From Candidatus Latescibacterota bacterium (GTDB lineage Bacteria > Latescibacterota > UBA2968), in contig JAJEHL010000010.1 of assembly GCA_022823725.1 (NCBI GenBank), positions 1-64,000 on the forward strand: a stretch of DNA of 64,000 nt, given 5' to 3'. Shown piece after piece: positions 53,521 to 63,142 of this stretch (the stretch's first letter is position 1; every line of letters starts with the position of its first letter). The notes beneath the pieces are model-generated. The model was not told the DNA's origin, made no database searches, and saw only the letters and a program-made list of their open reading frames with translations. A program made the translations under genes and the position numbers.

Positions 53521-55961
53521 TAGATTGTGCGAGTAGTTTCAACGCGTTCGTAAGTTTCAATGACATCGCCGACTTTGACATCGTTAAAATTTTCGATACC
53601 AATGCCGCATTCAAAGCCGTTTTGCACCTCGCGGACATCATCTTTAAAACGCCGCAAAGATCCGATACGGCCGTCGTAAATAACAACGCCATCGCGCAAA
53701 ACGCGCGCATTAGTCGTGCGGTGGATAAGCCCTTGAGAAACCAGACAGCCAGCAATTGTACCAATGCGCGGCACCTGGAAAAGCTCGCGTACCTGCGCTT
53801 CTCCCTGCACATTTTCTTCAATTTTGGGTGCCAACAACCCGGAAAGGGCAGCGCGAATATCTTCGACCACTTCGTAAATCACGCGATACAAACGAATATC
53901 AACGCGTTCTCGTGTCGCAACTTCTCTTGCATTTGCATCGGGACGCACGTTAAATCCGATAATGATGGCATCTGAGGCGGATGCGAGCAGGATGTCAGAT
54001 TCGGAGATCGCACCCACAGCGCGGTGAATCACCGATAGCTGCACTTCTTCGTGCTCAATTTGCAATAGCGCGTCTTGCAGAGCCTCGACAGACCCATTGA
54101 CATCGCCTTTGATAATCAGGCGCAATTCTTCCATATTGCCCGTCTCAATCTGGTTGTGAATATCGGACAATGATACGCGACGCACGCGATGAAATTCTTG
54201 TTCGCGCCTGAGTTGCTGCCGTTTTTGGCTGATATCGCGCGCTTCGCGCTCATTTTCAACGACGTGAAATGTATCCCCTGCCTGGGGCAATCCCGCTAGA
54301 CCGAGAACCTGAACCGGACGAGATGGGCCAGCCGTTGCCACGGATAGACCGCGCTCGTCGAGCATTGCGCGGACGCGGCCACTGAACATGCCAGTAATAA
54401 AAGGATCGCCCACTTGTAGCCTGCCTTCTTGCACGAGCACTGTGGCGATATTTCCACGTCCTCGGTCGAGTTTTGATTCTACAATGGTACCTTTGGCGCG
54501 TTTATCTGGATCTGCCCTAAGTTCGAGCATTTCTGTTTCAAGAGCCAATAGCTCGAGCAAAGCATCGACATTCTGTCCTGTTTTAGCGGAAATTTCGCAA
54601 ACTTGAACACTACCGCCATAATCTTCTACGACGACATTGTGTTCAGTCAACTCCCGTTTGATTTTATCGGGATCGGCGGTGGGCAAGTCGATTTTGTTTA
54701 CTGCAACGACCAGGGGTACATTGGCCGCTTTGGCATGATCAATGGCTTCTACTGTCTGTGGCATCACACTATCATCTGCAGCCACTATCAGAACGACGAC
54801 ATCGGTTACACTGGCACCTCTGGCACGCATCGCCGTAAAAGCTTCGTGTCCGGGCGTATCGAGAAAACATATTTCACGACCATCACCGAGTTCAACGTGG
54901 TACGCACCAATATGCTGCGTAATGCCGCCGGCTTCACCTTCCATCACATTGGTCTCTCGGATATAATCCAAAAGAGATGTTTTGCCGTGATCCACATGTC
55001 CCATAATTGTCACTACCGGGGGCCTTGGTTTTTGACTCTCATCAGAAGTTTCTACCTCCGCATTTTCCAATATCTCTTCGCCGTATTCTTCAAGTTCCTC
55101 AATGCCAAAACCAAATTCATCGGCAACAAGCGTGATGGTATCCATATCAAGACGCTGGTTGATGGTCGCCACCATACCGAGTTTGAGACATTGTGTGATG
55201 ACTTCGGTGGGGCGCACATCCATCTGAGAAGCGAGTTCGCCAATGGTTGTAAACTCATTGACTTTGAGAACTTGTCCGTCTGTGGTTTCGTCTTCTGGCT
55301 CTTCACTATCTTGACGACGGCGACGGCGCACCCGTGATGGTGCTGCACCACTCGACATTTGCGCCCGTGTTCGACGCACATTCTCTAATACTTCGCGCTC
55401 ATCAACGACAGGGCGCTTACGCCTGCGGCGACGTTTTCTTGGAGACCGCGTGCGGCTTTTCTTTACCTGTACGGGCTTTTCTTCAGACCTGGCTTCGTCC
55501 TGAACTACGGGTTTTTCCTCTTTGGCTTTTGGCGCTTTTGTTTCGGGTTTCTGCACCGGCGTCCGACTGACATCTTCTACGACAACAGTTGGATAATCTG
55601 TTCGGCGCCTTCTGCGCCGCGGACGTTGCCTTCTCTCGCCGCTGGTCTCAGTCTTTTCATCAGACTGAGCCGAACGATCCCGGCTCACGCGAGGCTTTTG
55701 CACAGGGCTTTCGCGTTCTTTTCTTTCATCATCCTTGCGTCTGAGTTTTCGCCGCGTCGCCTGGCGTTCTGAATCAAATTTCTCTTGCACTGCCTCGACC
55801 ATTGCAGTCGTACAGACCGCCATGTGATTTTTGACTTCAAAACCAAGGCTTCTAATCTGCTCAACCATTGCGACGCTCGATAAATTGAACTCGCGCGCAA
55901 TCTCGTAAACTCGTTTTTTCTTAGCTATTGTTTTGCCTTTTGTCTTCGCCAATAGGCTCAC
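53520..55961 (-). CDS. infB: translation initiation factor IF-2
   Basis: This 813-residue GTPase has an N-terminal IF2-N helical domain ('[20 protein letters not shown]'), a long charged Arg/Lys/Glu-rich linker (about 70-215), a second IF2-N module ('[20 protein letters not shown]'), G domain '[14 protein letters not shown]' (G1 at 321-328), 'DTPGHEAF' (G3), 'NKIDLP' (G4), and C-terminal domains II-IV. IF-2 delivers initiator tRNA to the ribosome. A YlxR gene, often present between nusA and infB, is absent. Confidence 0.97.
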   Translation of the reverse strand: MSLLAKTKGKTIAKKKRVYEIAREFNLSSVAMVEQIRSLGFEVKNHMAVCTTAMVEAVQEKFDSERQATRRKLRRKDDERKERESPVQKPRVSRDRSAQSDEKTETSGERRQRPRRRRRRTDYPTVVVEDVSRTPVQKPETKAPKAKEEKPVVQDEARSEEKPVQVKKSRTRSPRKRRRRRKRPVVDEREVLENVRRTRAQMSSGAAPSRVRRRRRQDSEEPEDETTDGQVLKVNEFTTIGELASQMDVRPTEVITQCLKLGMVATINQRLDMDTITLVADEFGFGIEELEEYGEEILENAEVETSDESQKPRPPVVTIMGHVDHGKTSLLDYIRETNVMEGEAGGITQHIGAYHVELGDGREICFLDTPGHEAFTAMRARGASVTDVVVLIVAADDSVMPQTVEAIDHAKAANVPLVVAVNKIDLPTADPDKIKRELTEHNVVVEDYGGSVQVCEISAKTGQNVDALLELLALETEMLELRADPDKRAKGTIVESKLDRGRGNIATVLVQEGRLQVGDPFITGMFSGRVRAMLDERGLSVATAGPSRPVQVLGLAGLPQAGDTFHVVENEREARDISQKRQQLRREQEFHRVRRVSLSDIHNQIETGNMEELRLIIKGDVNGSVEALQDALLQIEHEEVQLSVIHRAVGAISESDILLASASDAIIIGFNVRPDANAREVATRERVDIRLYRVIYEVVEDIRAALSGLLAPKIEENVQGEAQVRELFQVPRIGTIAGCLVSQGLIHRTTNARVLRDGVVIYDGRIGSLRRFKDDVREVQNGFECGIGIENFNDVKVGDVIETYERVETTRTI

Positions 55962-55967
55962 CTCCGA

Positions 55968-57275
55968 TTATTTATCTGTTGCTTCTGCTTGCAAACGCGC
56001 TTGTTCTTCGCGGTAAGCAGATACTTTGTCATTGACAATTCCCTGCGCGGTCTCTCGCAACTTCTCAGCCGTCGTTTCACCGATACCAGGCACTTTGAGC
56101 AAGGTATTTAAGGATACACGGACGAGGTCGTTGGCAGATAAGATACCCGCAGCCTCGAGTCGATCTCGCGTCACTTGACCAGTACCGGGCACTTCGGTCA
56201 ATGGCACTGTCGTGGCCTGGCGTTCGGTTAGTATTTCCTCATAACGTGTTTCCGTCATGATATCGACATGCCAGCCCGTCAACTGCGATGCCAAACGGGC
56301 GTTCTGTCCCTCTTTACCAATAGCCAGCGAAAGCTGATCATCATCGACTATGGCTGACATGCGCTTTTCGCGTCGGTCAATCACCACGCGACGGACTGTG
56401 GCAGGGTTCAATGCGCGCGACAAAAAGATCGCTTCGTCGTCACTCCAGGGGACTATATCTATGCGTTCACTACTCAACTCGCGCACCACAGCCTGTACAC
56501 GCGAGCCTTTCATACCCACGCAAGCACCCACGGGATCTATACGCGCATCATTGGAGTAAACAGCAATTTTGGCCCGCACACCTGGTTCGCGAGAAACGGC
56601 CTTAATTTCGATAACACCTTCATAAATTTCAGGAACTTCAAGCTGGAAGAGCCTTTCGAGAAATACCGGATGTGTGCGACTCAACACCACCTGGGGGCCT
56701 TTGGCTGTACGCAAAACATCGAGCAAATAGGCCCGAATGGGATCCCCCTGTCGATAGCGTTCCTTTCTGATTTGCTCCTTAAGCGGAATAATCGCTTCTG
56801 TTCGCCCCAGGTTGATCAGAATATCCCCCCGACTGATTTGCTGCACGGTTCCCGAAACAATCTCTCCGATGCGCCCCTGATAATCTTCGTAGATTTTCTC
56901 GCGCTCGGCTTCCCTGACCCGTTGGACGAGTACCTGCCTTGTCGTTTGAATCGCATTGCGCCCAAAATCGTCAAAATTGAGGCGGAATCTCACTTCCCCG
57001 CCGACCTTCGCACCTGTGTCTGCTTTTCGCGCCTGTGTCACGCCAATTTGGATTCCCGGATCTTCGACCGAGTCGTCGGCAACAATTTCTTTGACCGCTT
57101 CAACGACAATCTCTCCAGAGTTATTGTCGAAGTTGACTTCCACATTGTCTCCGGTTCCAAATCGCTTTTTTGCCGCAGAGATTAACCCCATTTCAAGGGT
57201 TTCGACAACCATATCTCGGTTGACATTTTTTTCCTGGGCAATTTGCCTTAACGCTTCGAGAACTTCGTAATTCAA
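55968..57275 (-). CDS. nusA: transcription termination/antitermination factor NusA
   Basis: The 435-residue product has the NusA N-terminal domain ('NYEVLEALRQIAQEKNVNRD'), S1 ('YQGRIGEIVSGTVQQISRGD'), two KH domains ('DPVGACVGMKGSRVQAVVRE', 'SLAIGKEGQNARLASQLTGW') and a C-terminal helix-hairpin-helix repeat ('RDRLEAAGILSANDLVR', 'LLKVPGIGETTAEKL'). The TTG at 57275 is chosen: GAGGAGG lies 8 nt upstream and the protein then starts MNYEVLEALRQ, as most NusA proteins do. ATGs at 57299 and 57296 overlap rimP but have no ribosome-binding site. Confidence 0.95.
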   Translation of the reverse strand: MNYEVLEALRQIAQEKNVNRDMVVETLEMGLISAAKKRFGTGDNVEVNFDNNSGEIVVEAVKEIVADDSVEDPGIQIGVTQARKADTGAKVGGEVRFRLNFDDFGRNAIQTTRQVLVQRVREAEREKIYEDYQGRIGEIVSGTVQQISRGDILINLGRTEAIIPLKEQIRKERYRQGDPIRAYLLDVLRTAKGPQVVLSRTHPVFLERLFQLEVPEIYEGVIEIKAVSREPGVRAKIAVYSNDARIDPVGACVGMKGSRVQAVVRELSSERIDIVPWSDDEAIFLSRALNPATVRRVVIDRREKRMSAIVDDDQLSLAIGKEGQNARLASQLTGWHVDIMTETRYEEILTERQATTVPLTEVPGTGQVTRDRLEAAGILSANDLVRVSLNTLLKVPGIGETTAEKLRETAQGIVNDKVSAYREEQARLQAEATDK

Positions 57276-57295
57276 GTGAGGATCCTCCTCAACCA

Positions 57296-57736
57296 TCACA
57301 ACTTAAAATGCACAGTGGCTTTCTGAATTTTGGCGCGTTCAATAGTGGTTGGTTCACCTTGTAACTCGACATCGAGATGATCAGCTTTGACCTGTAAGAG
57401 CGTTCCGACCACAACACCCAGGCCATCTACAACAAGACGAAGTGCTTTACCAACTACCCGCTCAAAATCTCGGTCTGCCTTTAAGGGCCGCGTCAAACCA
57501 GGAGATGAAACTTCGAGCAGATATGTGCCATCAATCGGATCGCGCGTATCCAACATATCTGCAATATCCCGACTCAGCGCAGCACATTCGTCAACTGTAA
57601 TTCCATCGGGACGATCGACAAAGATGCGTACGATTTGCCGTCTATGGTTGCCAGAGACCGCTAACTCAACCAACTCGACATCCCGACGCTTGAGAAGCGG
57701 AAGAATCAGATGGGTCAGGGTGTCTTTGATAAGCAT
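57296..57736 (-). CDS. rimP: ribosome maturation factor RimP
   Basis: The 146-residue product matches RimP: 'LILPLLKRRDVELVELAVSG', 'RQIVRIFVDRPDGITVDECA', 'DPIDGTYLLEVSSPGLTRPL' and an SH3-like C-terminal domain. RimP is needed for 30S maturation. It heads the rimP-nusA-infB operon. The 5' region (57737-57820) shows no clear promoter to me. Confidence 0.95.
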   Translation of the reverse strand: MLIKDTLTHLILPLLKRRDVELVELAVSGNHRRQIVRIFVDRPDGITVDECAALSRDIADMLDTRDPIDGTYLLEVSSPGLTRPLKADRDFERVVGKALRLVVDGLGVVVGTLLQVKADHLDVELQGEPTTIERAKIQKATVHFKL

Positions 57737-57824
57737 TGGATAACTCGATACTGCCGCTTTTTGGAAACTGATGGCTATGCCTTGCAGTGGGCCTGGCGGT
57801 TCTAACTACCCCTATATACTCAAA

Positions 57825-57850
57825 AGAGTGGGCAGAAGCCCACTCTGTAA
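57825..57850 (-). terminator. intrinsic terminator after the MerR-family gene
   Basis: A 9-bp perfect stem AGAGTGGGC/GCCCACTCT with loop AGAA (plus-strand sense) lies about 45 nt after the MerR stop. On the minus strand it is followed by TTTTGAG. It isolates the MerR gene from rimP. Confidence 0.7.
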
Positions 57851-57892
57851 TCAGAAATTAAATATAGAGAATTATACAGTATAACGCAAGTT

Positions 57893-58270
57893 TTATTTCC
57901 CCGCATTCGATGTGTTATCCCCTTCTATCAGTTGCTTGAGCTCGACCAACATTCGCTGTAATTCAACCAGTGGATTTTCAACATTAGACGTCGCGCCTTC
58001 AATACTCTGGTTTTCCCATAAACTGCGGTCTATCTTCAGCCTTTCAACCGCCCCTTGAATCGTGTATTTCTGGCCGTAGAGCAAGTCCTTAATAGCCAAA
58101 ACAACCTTGATATTTCGCTCTGTGTACGTGCGATTGCCCGATCGGCCACGTCTGGGATTCAGTTGAGAAAATTCCTTCTCCCAAAACCGCAGGACATGAG
58201 ATTCTATGCCAGTGAGTTCCGATACCTCTCGGATCGAATAATAGAGCTTTTTGATACCAGTCGAACGCAT
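57893..58270 (-). CDS. MerR family transcriptional regulator
   Basis: The 125-residue product has a MerR winged HTH ('YYSIREVSELTGIESHVLRF', then 'WEKEFSQLNPRRGRSGNRTY') and a helical C-terminus without metal-binding cysteines, as in the short MerR group often encoded near essential genes. The ATG at 58270 has AGAAG upstream; an in-frame GTG at 58279 lies inside a 27-bp tandem repeat. It follows der closely and its targets are unknown. Confidence 0.88.
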   Translation of the reverse strand: MRSTGIKKLYYSIREVSELTGIESHVLRFWEKEFSQLNPRRGRSGNRTYTERNIKVVLAIKDLLYGQKYTIQGAVERLKIDRSLWENQSIEGATSNVENPLVELQRMLVELKQLIEGDNTSNAGK

Positions 58271-58317
58271 AAATATCACTTCTTTTTAAAAACGCATAAA
58301 TATCACTTCTTTTTAAA
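58264..58317. repeat. 27-bp perfect tandem duplication at the der/MerR junction
   Basis: Two identical 27-bp units (58264-58290 and 58291-58317) lie head to tail. One carries the der stop codon in AAGAAGTGA, the other the same sequence at the MerR start region (AAGAAGTGATATTTATG). Confidence 0.95.
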
Positions 58318-59607
58318 TAAGATGCGGATGGGGGTGCCCAAAAAGTCAAACGCCTGTCTGAGTCTGCGCTCTAAAAACCGGCGGTAGTGCACGGGAACAT
58401 CTTTGGGGCGCCCGGTAAAAAAGAGAATGGTTGGCGGTGCACTGCGCGGCATAACGCAGAAAGACATGCGAAAGACCCGTCCATTCTTGGTAGGCGGAGC
58501 CGTTGTTGAATTGAGATGCGTCAAAAAGTCGTTCAAATCGCCCGTTGAAATGCGATGGCGACGTTTCAGTGCCACATCTAGAGCCAGATCAATAACGCGC
58601 CAGGCGCGTTGTCCTGTAAGTGCCGAGAGAAAAACAATAGGATAGTTTTCGAAGTGTACAAAGCGCGAGCGAATTTGTTGAGCTATTTTATCGGCTGTGT
58701 GGCCGTCTTTTTCAATTAGGTCCCATTTGTTAATGCCTAAGATCAGCCCCTTGCCCAGAGCAATAGCGCGTTCTGAAATTTTGACATCCTGTACTGTACA
58801 TCCTTCCACTGCATCAACCAACACAATCGCCACATCGGAGCGCTCAAGGCTTTCCACAGTGCGGAGTGAACTGTAAAAATCGACTTGCTCTTTGACGCGC
58901 GTCCGCCGCCTCAAACCCGCTGTGTCAACGAGAACAAATGGTCGTCCATTGCGTTCCATCGAGAGGTCAATCGCATCGCGAGTCGTTCCTGGGATCTCGC
59001 TCACCACCACCCGATCCCGCCCCAGCAGACGGTTCACAAAGGTAGATTTACCCATGTTCGGACGGCCCAATACCGCGATTCGAGGGGGCAATTCTTCTTG
59101 TGAGTCGCCTTCTTCTGCTGGCAAACATGTGAGGATTTCATCTAGCAAGTCACCCGATTGCCGTCCGTTGATAGCAGAAACGCATAGCGGATCGCCCAGG
59201 GCAAGACCGTAAAAAGCCGCGCCGTCAGCTTCGTTCTCATCTTTATCGACTTTGTTGACAATCAGCCGGTAAGACGCGCCCGAATCGCGGATCTTGCGCG
59301 CCATAATTACATCGTAATCCGTAGGGCCAGTCACTGCATCTACCACAAAGAGCAACAGGTCTGCTTCCCCCAAAGCAAGCTCGACCTGCCGGGAAACCAG
59401 GTCGGCGATTATTTCGTCGGCATTGGGCACATATCCGCCCGTATCGACCAGCGTAAACGTTCTGCCATTCCAGGTACACTGGGCATAGTTGCGATCGCGC
59501 GTGACACCGGGAAAGTCATCTACCACAGCTTTGCGCTCGCCAATTAGCCGATTAAAGAGTGTTGACTTGCCGACATTTGGCCGTCCTACAATCGCCACGA
59601 CGCCCAT
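58303..59607 (-). CDS. der: ribosome biogenesis GTPase Der (EngA)
   Basis: This 434-residue protein has two tandem GTPase domains ('GRPNVGKSTLFNRLIGERKA' at 8-27 and 'GRPNMGKSTFVNRLLGRDRV'), each with DTxG ('DTGGY', 'DTAGL') and NKxD ('NKVD', 'NKWD'), followed by the Der KH-like C-terminus ending 'PIRILFKKK'. Der is essential for 50S assembly. Size and motif order match the family. The stop codon lies in the tandem duplication. Confidence 0.97.
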   Translation of the reverse strand: MGVVAIVGRPNVGKSTLFNRLIGERKAVVDDFPGVTRDRNYAQCTWNGRTFTLVDTGGYVPNADEIIADLVSRQVELALGEADLLLFVVDAVTGPTDYDVIMARKIRDSGASYRLIVNKVDKDENEADGAAFYGLALGDPLCVSAINGRQSGDLLDEILTCLPAEEGDSQEELPPRIAVLGRPNMGKSTFVNRLLGRDRVVVSEIPGTTRDAIDLSMERNGRPFVLVDTAGLRRRTRVKEQVDFYSSLRTVESLERSDVAIVLVDAVEGCTVQDVKISERAIALGKGLILGINKWDLIEKDGHTADKIAQQIRSRFVHFENYPIVFLSALTGQRAWRVIDLALDVALKRRHRISTGDLNDFLTHLNSTTAPPTKNGRVFRMSFCVMPRSAPPTILFFTGRPKDVPVHYRRFLERRLRQAFDFLGTPIRILFKKK

Positions 59608-59610
59608 TGC

Positions 59611-61035
59611 CTAATTCTCCATCTGATGTGATGCAATATACGGGTGCGCCACAATCTCACTGCCTGTCCCCATAGAAGCAGACACACCCCAGACGGCATT
59701 TTGAATGGTCTCCACCAGATCGTAAGTACCCACAATGATCCGACAGCCCACCTCTTGCACCAGGTCTTCAAGCAAAAGGTCATCTAAAAATAAACCGTTA
59801 TGATTTAAGCAGTTGGGAGGTAAGAGGACGGTCTCATTGCTCCTGACAGAGGCCTCTGTCAGGGCGCGACCAATATCATTTCCCGATAGCAATCCAGAAA
59901 CCGTTATACCTTCGCCGAGGAAGCGATTGACCACAGGTACAACGCGGGCATTAATCCAGGTAATTTGGTTCAAGCGTTTGACCATTGCGTCTAAAAAATG
60001 CGTACCCAACATACCCGTTACAAAAACAAAACTCTGCGGTGGTAATACTAAGTTATCGAGCTCCTCAATCCGATTTTCAAATCCATCGACAAAGCGGCGA
60101 ACCATGCCAATTCCATTTTCGACGAGTGGAAACCCATCGTATTCAGATTGCGGAGGCACAGATTGGCCCGTCAGTAAATACATTTCATCGCCCAAATACA
60201 CAAAGCGCGTGCCCAGGCGTTTTTTTAGCATACTCTGCCATGCTGTTACCTGGCGAATTGCCTGGGCTGCATCGGCTTGTGTCACGCGGTTCAAGCTGGG
60301 GAGATTCTTGCGAAATTTTGTCAAGCCCAGTGGCACAACCCCCACAGATTCAACGCGCGGATGACGCGCAGCAAGATCAAAAACCGTCTGTTTAAGTGCT
60401 TGACCATCGTTGATACCCGGGCATAAAACTACTTGTGCATGCATCTGAATTCCGTGTTTGGCTAAGATATCAATCCGATCTAAAACAGGCGTTGCCCGCC
60501 TGCGCCCGAGCAACTCGGCTCGCAATTTGGGATCTGTTGCGTGAACCGAGATGTACATTGGACTCAATTTTTGGTCAATAATGCGCTGAAATTCATCCTC
60601 AGATAGGTTAGTCAGCGTGACATAAGCCCCGTGCAAAAAAGACAATCGATAGTCGTCATCCTGGTAATACAGGGTTTTACGCAGACCTTTGGGCATCTGG
60701 TGCAAAAAGCAAAAAACGCACTTATTATCGCATTTGAGAATGGGCATGTCTTCAAAATCCACGCCCAGATCGTCTTCAATATCTTTTTCAATCTCAAATA
60801 AAAATCGATCCTCTCCTCGCCGCACTGTGGCCGACACGTCTTCTTCACCTATGTAAAAACGGTAATCAATGGGATCGCGCACGGGATGTCCATTGATCGT
60901 TTCTACGACATCGCCGCGTTGCAACCCAATGGCTTCTCCAATCCCATCGGGATGTACCAAACGGATTTGCAAACCGGTATCAACGCTTTCAACACTGCGC
61001 CGTCCCTCGACCTGTGCCCCTTTTATAACATCCAT
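59611..61035 (-). CDS. DUF512 protein with PDZ-like and radical-SAM-type Cys motif
   Basis: The 474-residue product has an N-terminal PDZ-like segment (about 20-65, 'GIGEAIGLQRGDVVETINGH'), a CxxxCxxC cluster at Cys102/106/109 ('CDNKCVFCFLHQMPKGLRKT') of the radical-SAM type, 'MYISVHATDPKLRAELLGRR', and the C-terminal DUF512 region ('FVFVTGMLGTHFLDAM', 'VSGLLSGNDI'). DUF512 proteins sit next to der in Firmicutes as well; the reaction is not known. The gene precedes der by 3 nt. The start at 61035 has GGAA upstream. Confidence 0.85.
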   Translation of the reverse strand: MDVIKGAQVEGRRSVESVDTGLQIRLVHPDGIGEAIGLQRGDVVETINGHPVRDPIDYRFYIGEEDVSATVRRGEDRFLFEIEKDIEDDLGVDFEDMPILKCDNKCVFCFLHQMPKGLRKTLYYQDDDYRLSFLHGAYVTLTNLSEDEFQRIIDQKLSPMYISVHATDPKLRAELLGRRRATPVLDRIDILAKHGIQMHAQVVLCPGINDGQALKQTVFDLAARHPRVESVGVVPLGLTKFRKNLPSLNRVTQADAAQAIRQVTAWQSMLKKRLGTRFVYLGDEMYLLTGQSVPPQSEYDGFPLVENGIGMVRRFVDGFENRIEELDNLVLPPQSFVFVTGMLGTHFLDAMVKRLNQITWINARVVPVVNRFLGEGITVSGLLSGNDIGRALTEASVRSNETVLLPPNCLNHNGLFLDDLLLEDLVQEVGCRIIVGTYDLVETIQNAVWGVSASMGTGSEIVAHPYIASHQMEN

Positions 61036-61250
61036 TTCAATTCCAGTAATTGATTGTTAGACAATACAATATTTCAATAACTTATAAGTATCTATGAATC
61101 ATTGAAAACTTACGATAAAGCAAAATTAAGGTCAAGAGAAAAGCCGACTACCCGCGATATAATATCTGACAAGTCCAGAATATCTCTTTATCTTCAACAC
61201 CATCAAAATACAGAAAAAGATTCTCCAGTCAACATGGGAGGACACACCTT
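61036..61250. other. divergent intergenic region
   Basis: This AT-rich 215-bp region separates the divergent DUF512 and GT2 genes. It probably holds both promoters, but I cannot pick out a confident pair. GGGAGG ends it as the GT2 ribosome-binding site. Confidence 0.4.
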
Positions 61251-61943
61251 ATGCCCGCCCCCTCACGCATTTCAGTTATTATCCCGGTTTTTAACGAGCA
61301 GGATGCCATAGAAAAAGTAATTGGCGATATTCCCAGTCATTTACCCACCGAAATCATCGTCGTCGATAATGGGTCAACCGACCAAACCGCAAAATTAGCT
61401 GCCGCAATGGGCGCCCGCATTGTTCGAGAAAATCGCCGTGGATACGGTTCTGCCTGTCTCGCGGGTATCGCAGCGGCCAATGATCCCGATATCGTCGTCT
61501 TTCTCGATGGCGACTACAGCGATCACCCCAACGAAATGCCAGACCTGATTGCGCCCATCCTGGAAAAACGAGCCGATCTCGTGATAGGCTCGCGCGTTCG
61601 GGGCAATAGTGAACCCGGTGCGCTGATGATTCAGGCGCGCTTTGGCAACCGTCTGGCAACCAGCCTTATTAAAATTCTCTTTGGCGTATCCTATACAGAC
61701 CTGGGACCTTTTCGGGCGATTCGCTATCTGGCACTCTTGGACTTAAATATGCGAGATAAGACTTTTGGATGGACAGTAGAAATGCAGGTCAAAGCGGCAA
61801 AACAGGCGTTAAAAATACAAGAAGTGCCAGTAAGTTATAGAAAACGCATCGGCGTTTCCAAAATTACTGGCACTCTAAAAGGCACCCTCAAGGCAGGGTG
61901 GAAAATTTTATTTACAATTTTCAGGTACTGGTTTACGAGATGA
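61251..61943 (+). CDS. family 2 glycosyltransferase (polyprenyl-phosphate sugar transferase-like)
   Basis: This 230-residue GT-A enzyme opens 'ISVIIPVFNEQDAIEKVIGD', then 'EIIVVDNGSTDQTAKLAAAM', 'FLDGDYSDHPNEMPDLIAPI' (DxD at 86-88) and 'GVSYTDLGPFRAIRYLALLD'. This is like the dolichol/undecaprenyl-phosphate mannosyl- or glucosyltransferases (DPM1 type). No C-terminal membrane anchor is evident. The donor and acceptor are not determined. It has its own strong ribosome-binding site and is convergent with zapA. Confidence 0.9.
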   Translation: MPAPSRISVIIPVFNEQDAIEKVIGDIPSHLPTEIIVVDNGSTDQTAKLAAAMGARIVRENRRGYGSACLAGIAAANDPDIVVFLDGDYSDHPNEMPDLIAPILEKRADLVIGSRVRGNSEPGALMIQARFGNRLATSLIKILFGVSYTDLGPFRAIRYLALLDLNMRDKTFGWTVEMQVKAAKQALKIQEVPVSYRKRIGVSKITGTLKGTLKAGWKILFTIFRYWFTR

Positions 61944-61971
61944 GAAGTAAGAGGGTCCCTCTTACTTCTTT
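61943..61971. terminator. shared terminator between convergent GT2 and zapA
   Basis: AGAAGTAAGAGGG and CCCTCTTACTTCT form a near-perfect palindrome around a single T, giving a 12-bp stem, and are followed by TTT. It overlaps both stop codons. Confidence 0.7.
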
Positions 61972-62267
61972 GCATCATCTATCTGTTGTTCCAAACGCCT
62001 GAGTGCTTCATCTATGCGAATACGGTCTTTTTGGTGCCGATTGTTTTGACGCACAATTTGATCGGCAATATCAAATGCAGCCATCAGTGCAATCCGGGTG
62101 GTATCACCCGTATTTTCGGCCCCGGCAATCTGGTTCATTTTTTCATCGACAAAATTTGAAATTTCAGAGGTATATTCCTCCGACTCCTCACTGCTGAGTA
62201 CATATTCCGAGCCAAAGATCGTCACCTTCGTCTTATGTAAATTATCAGAATGGGACATAATTATCAC
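61962..62267 (-). CDS. zapA: cell division protein ZapA
   Basis: The 101-residue product matches ZapA: 'KVTIFGSEYVLSSEESEEYT', 'FVDEKMNQIAGAENTGDTTR', 'IALMAAFDIADQIVRQNNRH' and a C-terminal coiled coil ('RIDEALRRLEQQIDDAKK'). ZapA bundles FtsZ filaments at the division site. The GTG at 62267 overlaps the upstream stop (GTGA); an ATG at 62258 is an alternative, and neither has a strong ribosome-binding site. Confidence 0.9.
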   Translation of the reverse strand: MIIMSHSDNLHKTKVTIFGSEYVLSSEESEEYTSEISNFVDEKMNQIAGAENTGDTTRIALMAAFDIADQIVRQNNRHQKDRIRIDEALRRLEQQIDDAKK

Positions 62268-62515
62268 GGCTTTGCCACAAGGTCCATGCGAACCACGCCA
62301 TCAGTGGCGGGCACTTCCAATTCCACAATCCACCCTCTGACGACCTCACCTTTCACAACAATTTCTTTGGCTTCTTTTGAAAGGATTTTGGCATCTTCTG
62401 ATACGCGCGACAGCGCGTGACACTTGTCGTCATCCACACAGAAATAACGCTGAATCCGCGCTTCGGGCATTCCTCCAAGTCTGGGACATTCTGCTTCGTG
62501 TTTTTCTTCGCTCAT
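62264..62515 (-). CDS. small hypothetical protein (83 aa)
   Basis: The product has two Cys near the N-terminal half ('HEAECPRLGGMPEAR', 'YFCVDDDKCHALSR') and a beta-rich C-terminal part ('EIVVKGEVVRGWIVELEVPA'). No family is recognised. The ATG at 62515 is used; the frame is open upstream, but that would overlap nadD extensively. It lies between nadD (34-nt gap) and zapA (4-nt overlap) and is probably co-transcribed. Confidence 0.6.
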   Translation of the reverse strand: MSEEKHEAECPRLGGMPEARIQRYFCVDDDKCHALSRVSEDAKILSKEAKEIVVKGEVVRGWIVELEVPATDGVVRMDLVAKP

Positions 62516-62549
62516 AACAAAACCCGTAGAAAGTTGTGGATCTCTATCC

Positions 62550-63131
62550 CTAAAGATATAACCCCTGGGTTCTAATATAATCTGCGACAGCGTCGGGAAC
62601 CAAAAAAGAAATCGGTTTTCTGTTGCGTACGCGTTCTCTAATCGCCGTTGACGATATATCCAGCAGGGGTGTTTCAATAAACTGCATCCTGGATTTGAAA
62701 GCGGGATCAACGCGCTCTCGCTCAAAACCCGGGCGTTCAGCTACGAGTACCTGAGCCAGGTCCAACACGCCTTCTGGGTCAAACCAGTCGCCCATTTCAA
62801 CGGCGTTATCGGCCCCAATAATCAAAAATATCTTTGTGTCCTCACCCATATTCCTGCGCAAATGACGCAAGGTATCAATCGTATAGGATTTCCCGGAGCG
62901 CGACAACTCGAATCGACTCAGTTCAAACCCCGGATAATCGCGCACGGACAGGCTGACCATCACCGCGCGATCTTCAGCCGAAGTCATAGTGTGTTTGAGC
63001 GGAGGGTCGCCCGACGGCATAAACACAACCCGATCGAGCGCACATTCGAGCATAATTTCCTGCCCGATAATTAAATGCCCGATGTGAATGGGATCAAATG
63101 TCCCGCCAAAAATGCCAACGCGCTTTGTCAT
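62550..63131 (-). CDS. nadD: nicotinate-nucleotide adenylyltransferase
   Basis: The 193-residue product matches NadD: 'GIFGGTFDPIHIGHLIIGQE' (nucleotidyltransferase HIGH-like motif), 'VVFMPSGDPPLKHTMTSAED', 'FLIIGADNAVEMGDWFDPEG' and 'ISSTAIRERVRNRKPISFLV'. It makes deamido-NAD in NAD biosynthesis. The start is just after bamD (11-nt gap), so bamD-nadD-unknown-zapA looks like an operon. Confidence 0.94.
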   Translation of the reverse strand: MTKRVGIFGGTFDPIHIGHLIIGQEIMLECALDRVVFMPSGDPPLKHTMTSAEDRAVMVSLSVRDYPGFELSRFELSRSGKSYTIDTLRHLRRNMGEDTKIFLIIGADNAVEMGDWFDPEGVLDLAQVLVAERPGFERERVDPAFKSRMQFIETPLLDISSTAIRERVRNRKPISFLVPDAVADYIRTQGLYL

Positions 63132-63142
63132 CCTGAGGTTTT

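Noticed and set aside
57780-57815. GGCGGTTCTAAC stretch resembling a tRNA T-arm
   Set aside because: No acceptor, D or anticodon stems can be formed around it; it is the rimP upstream region.
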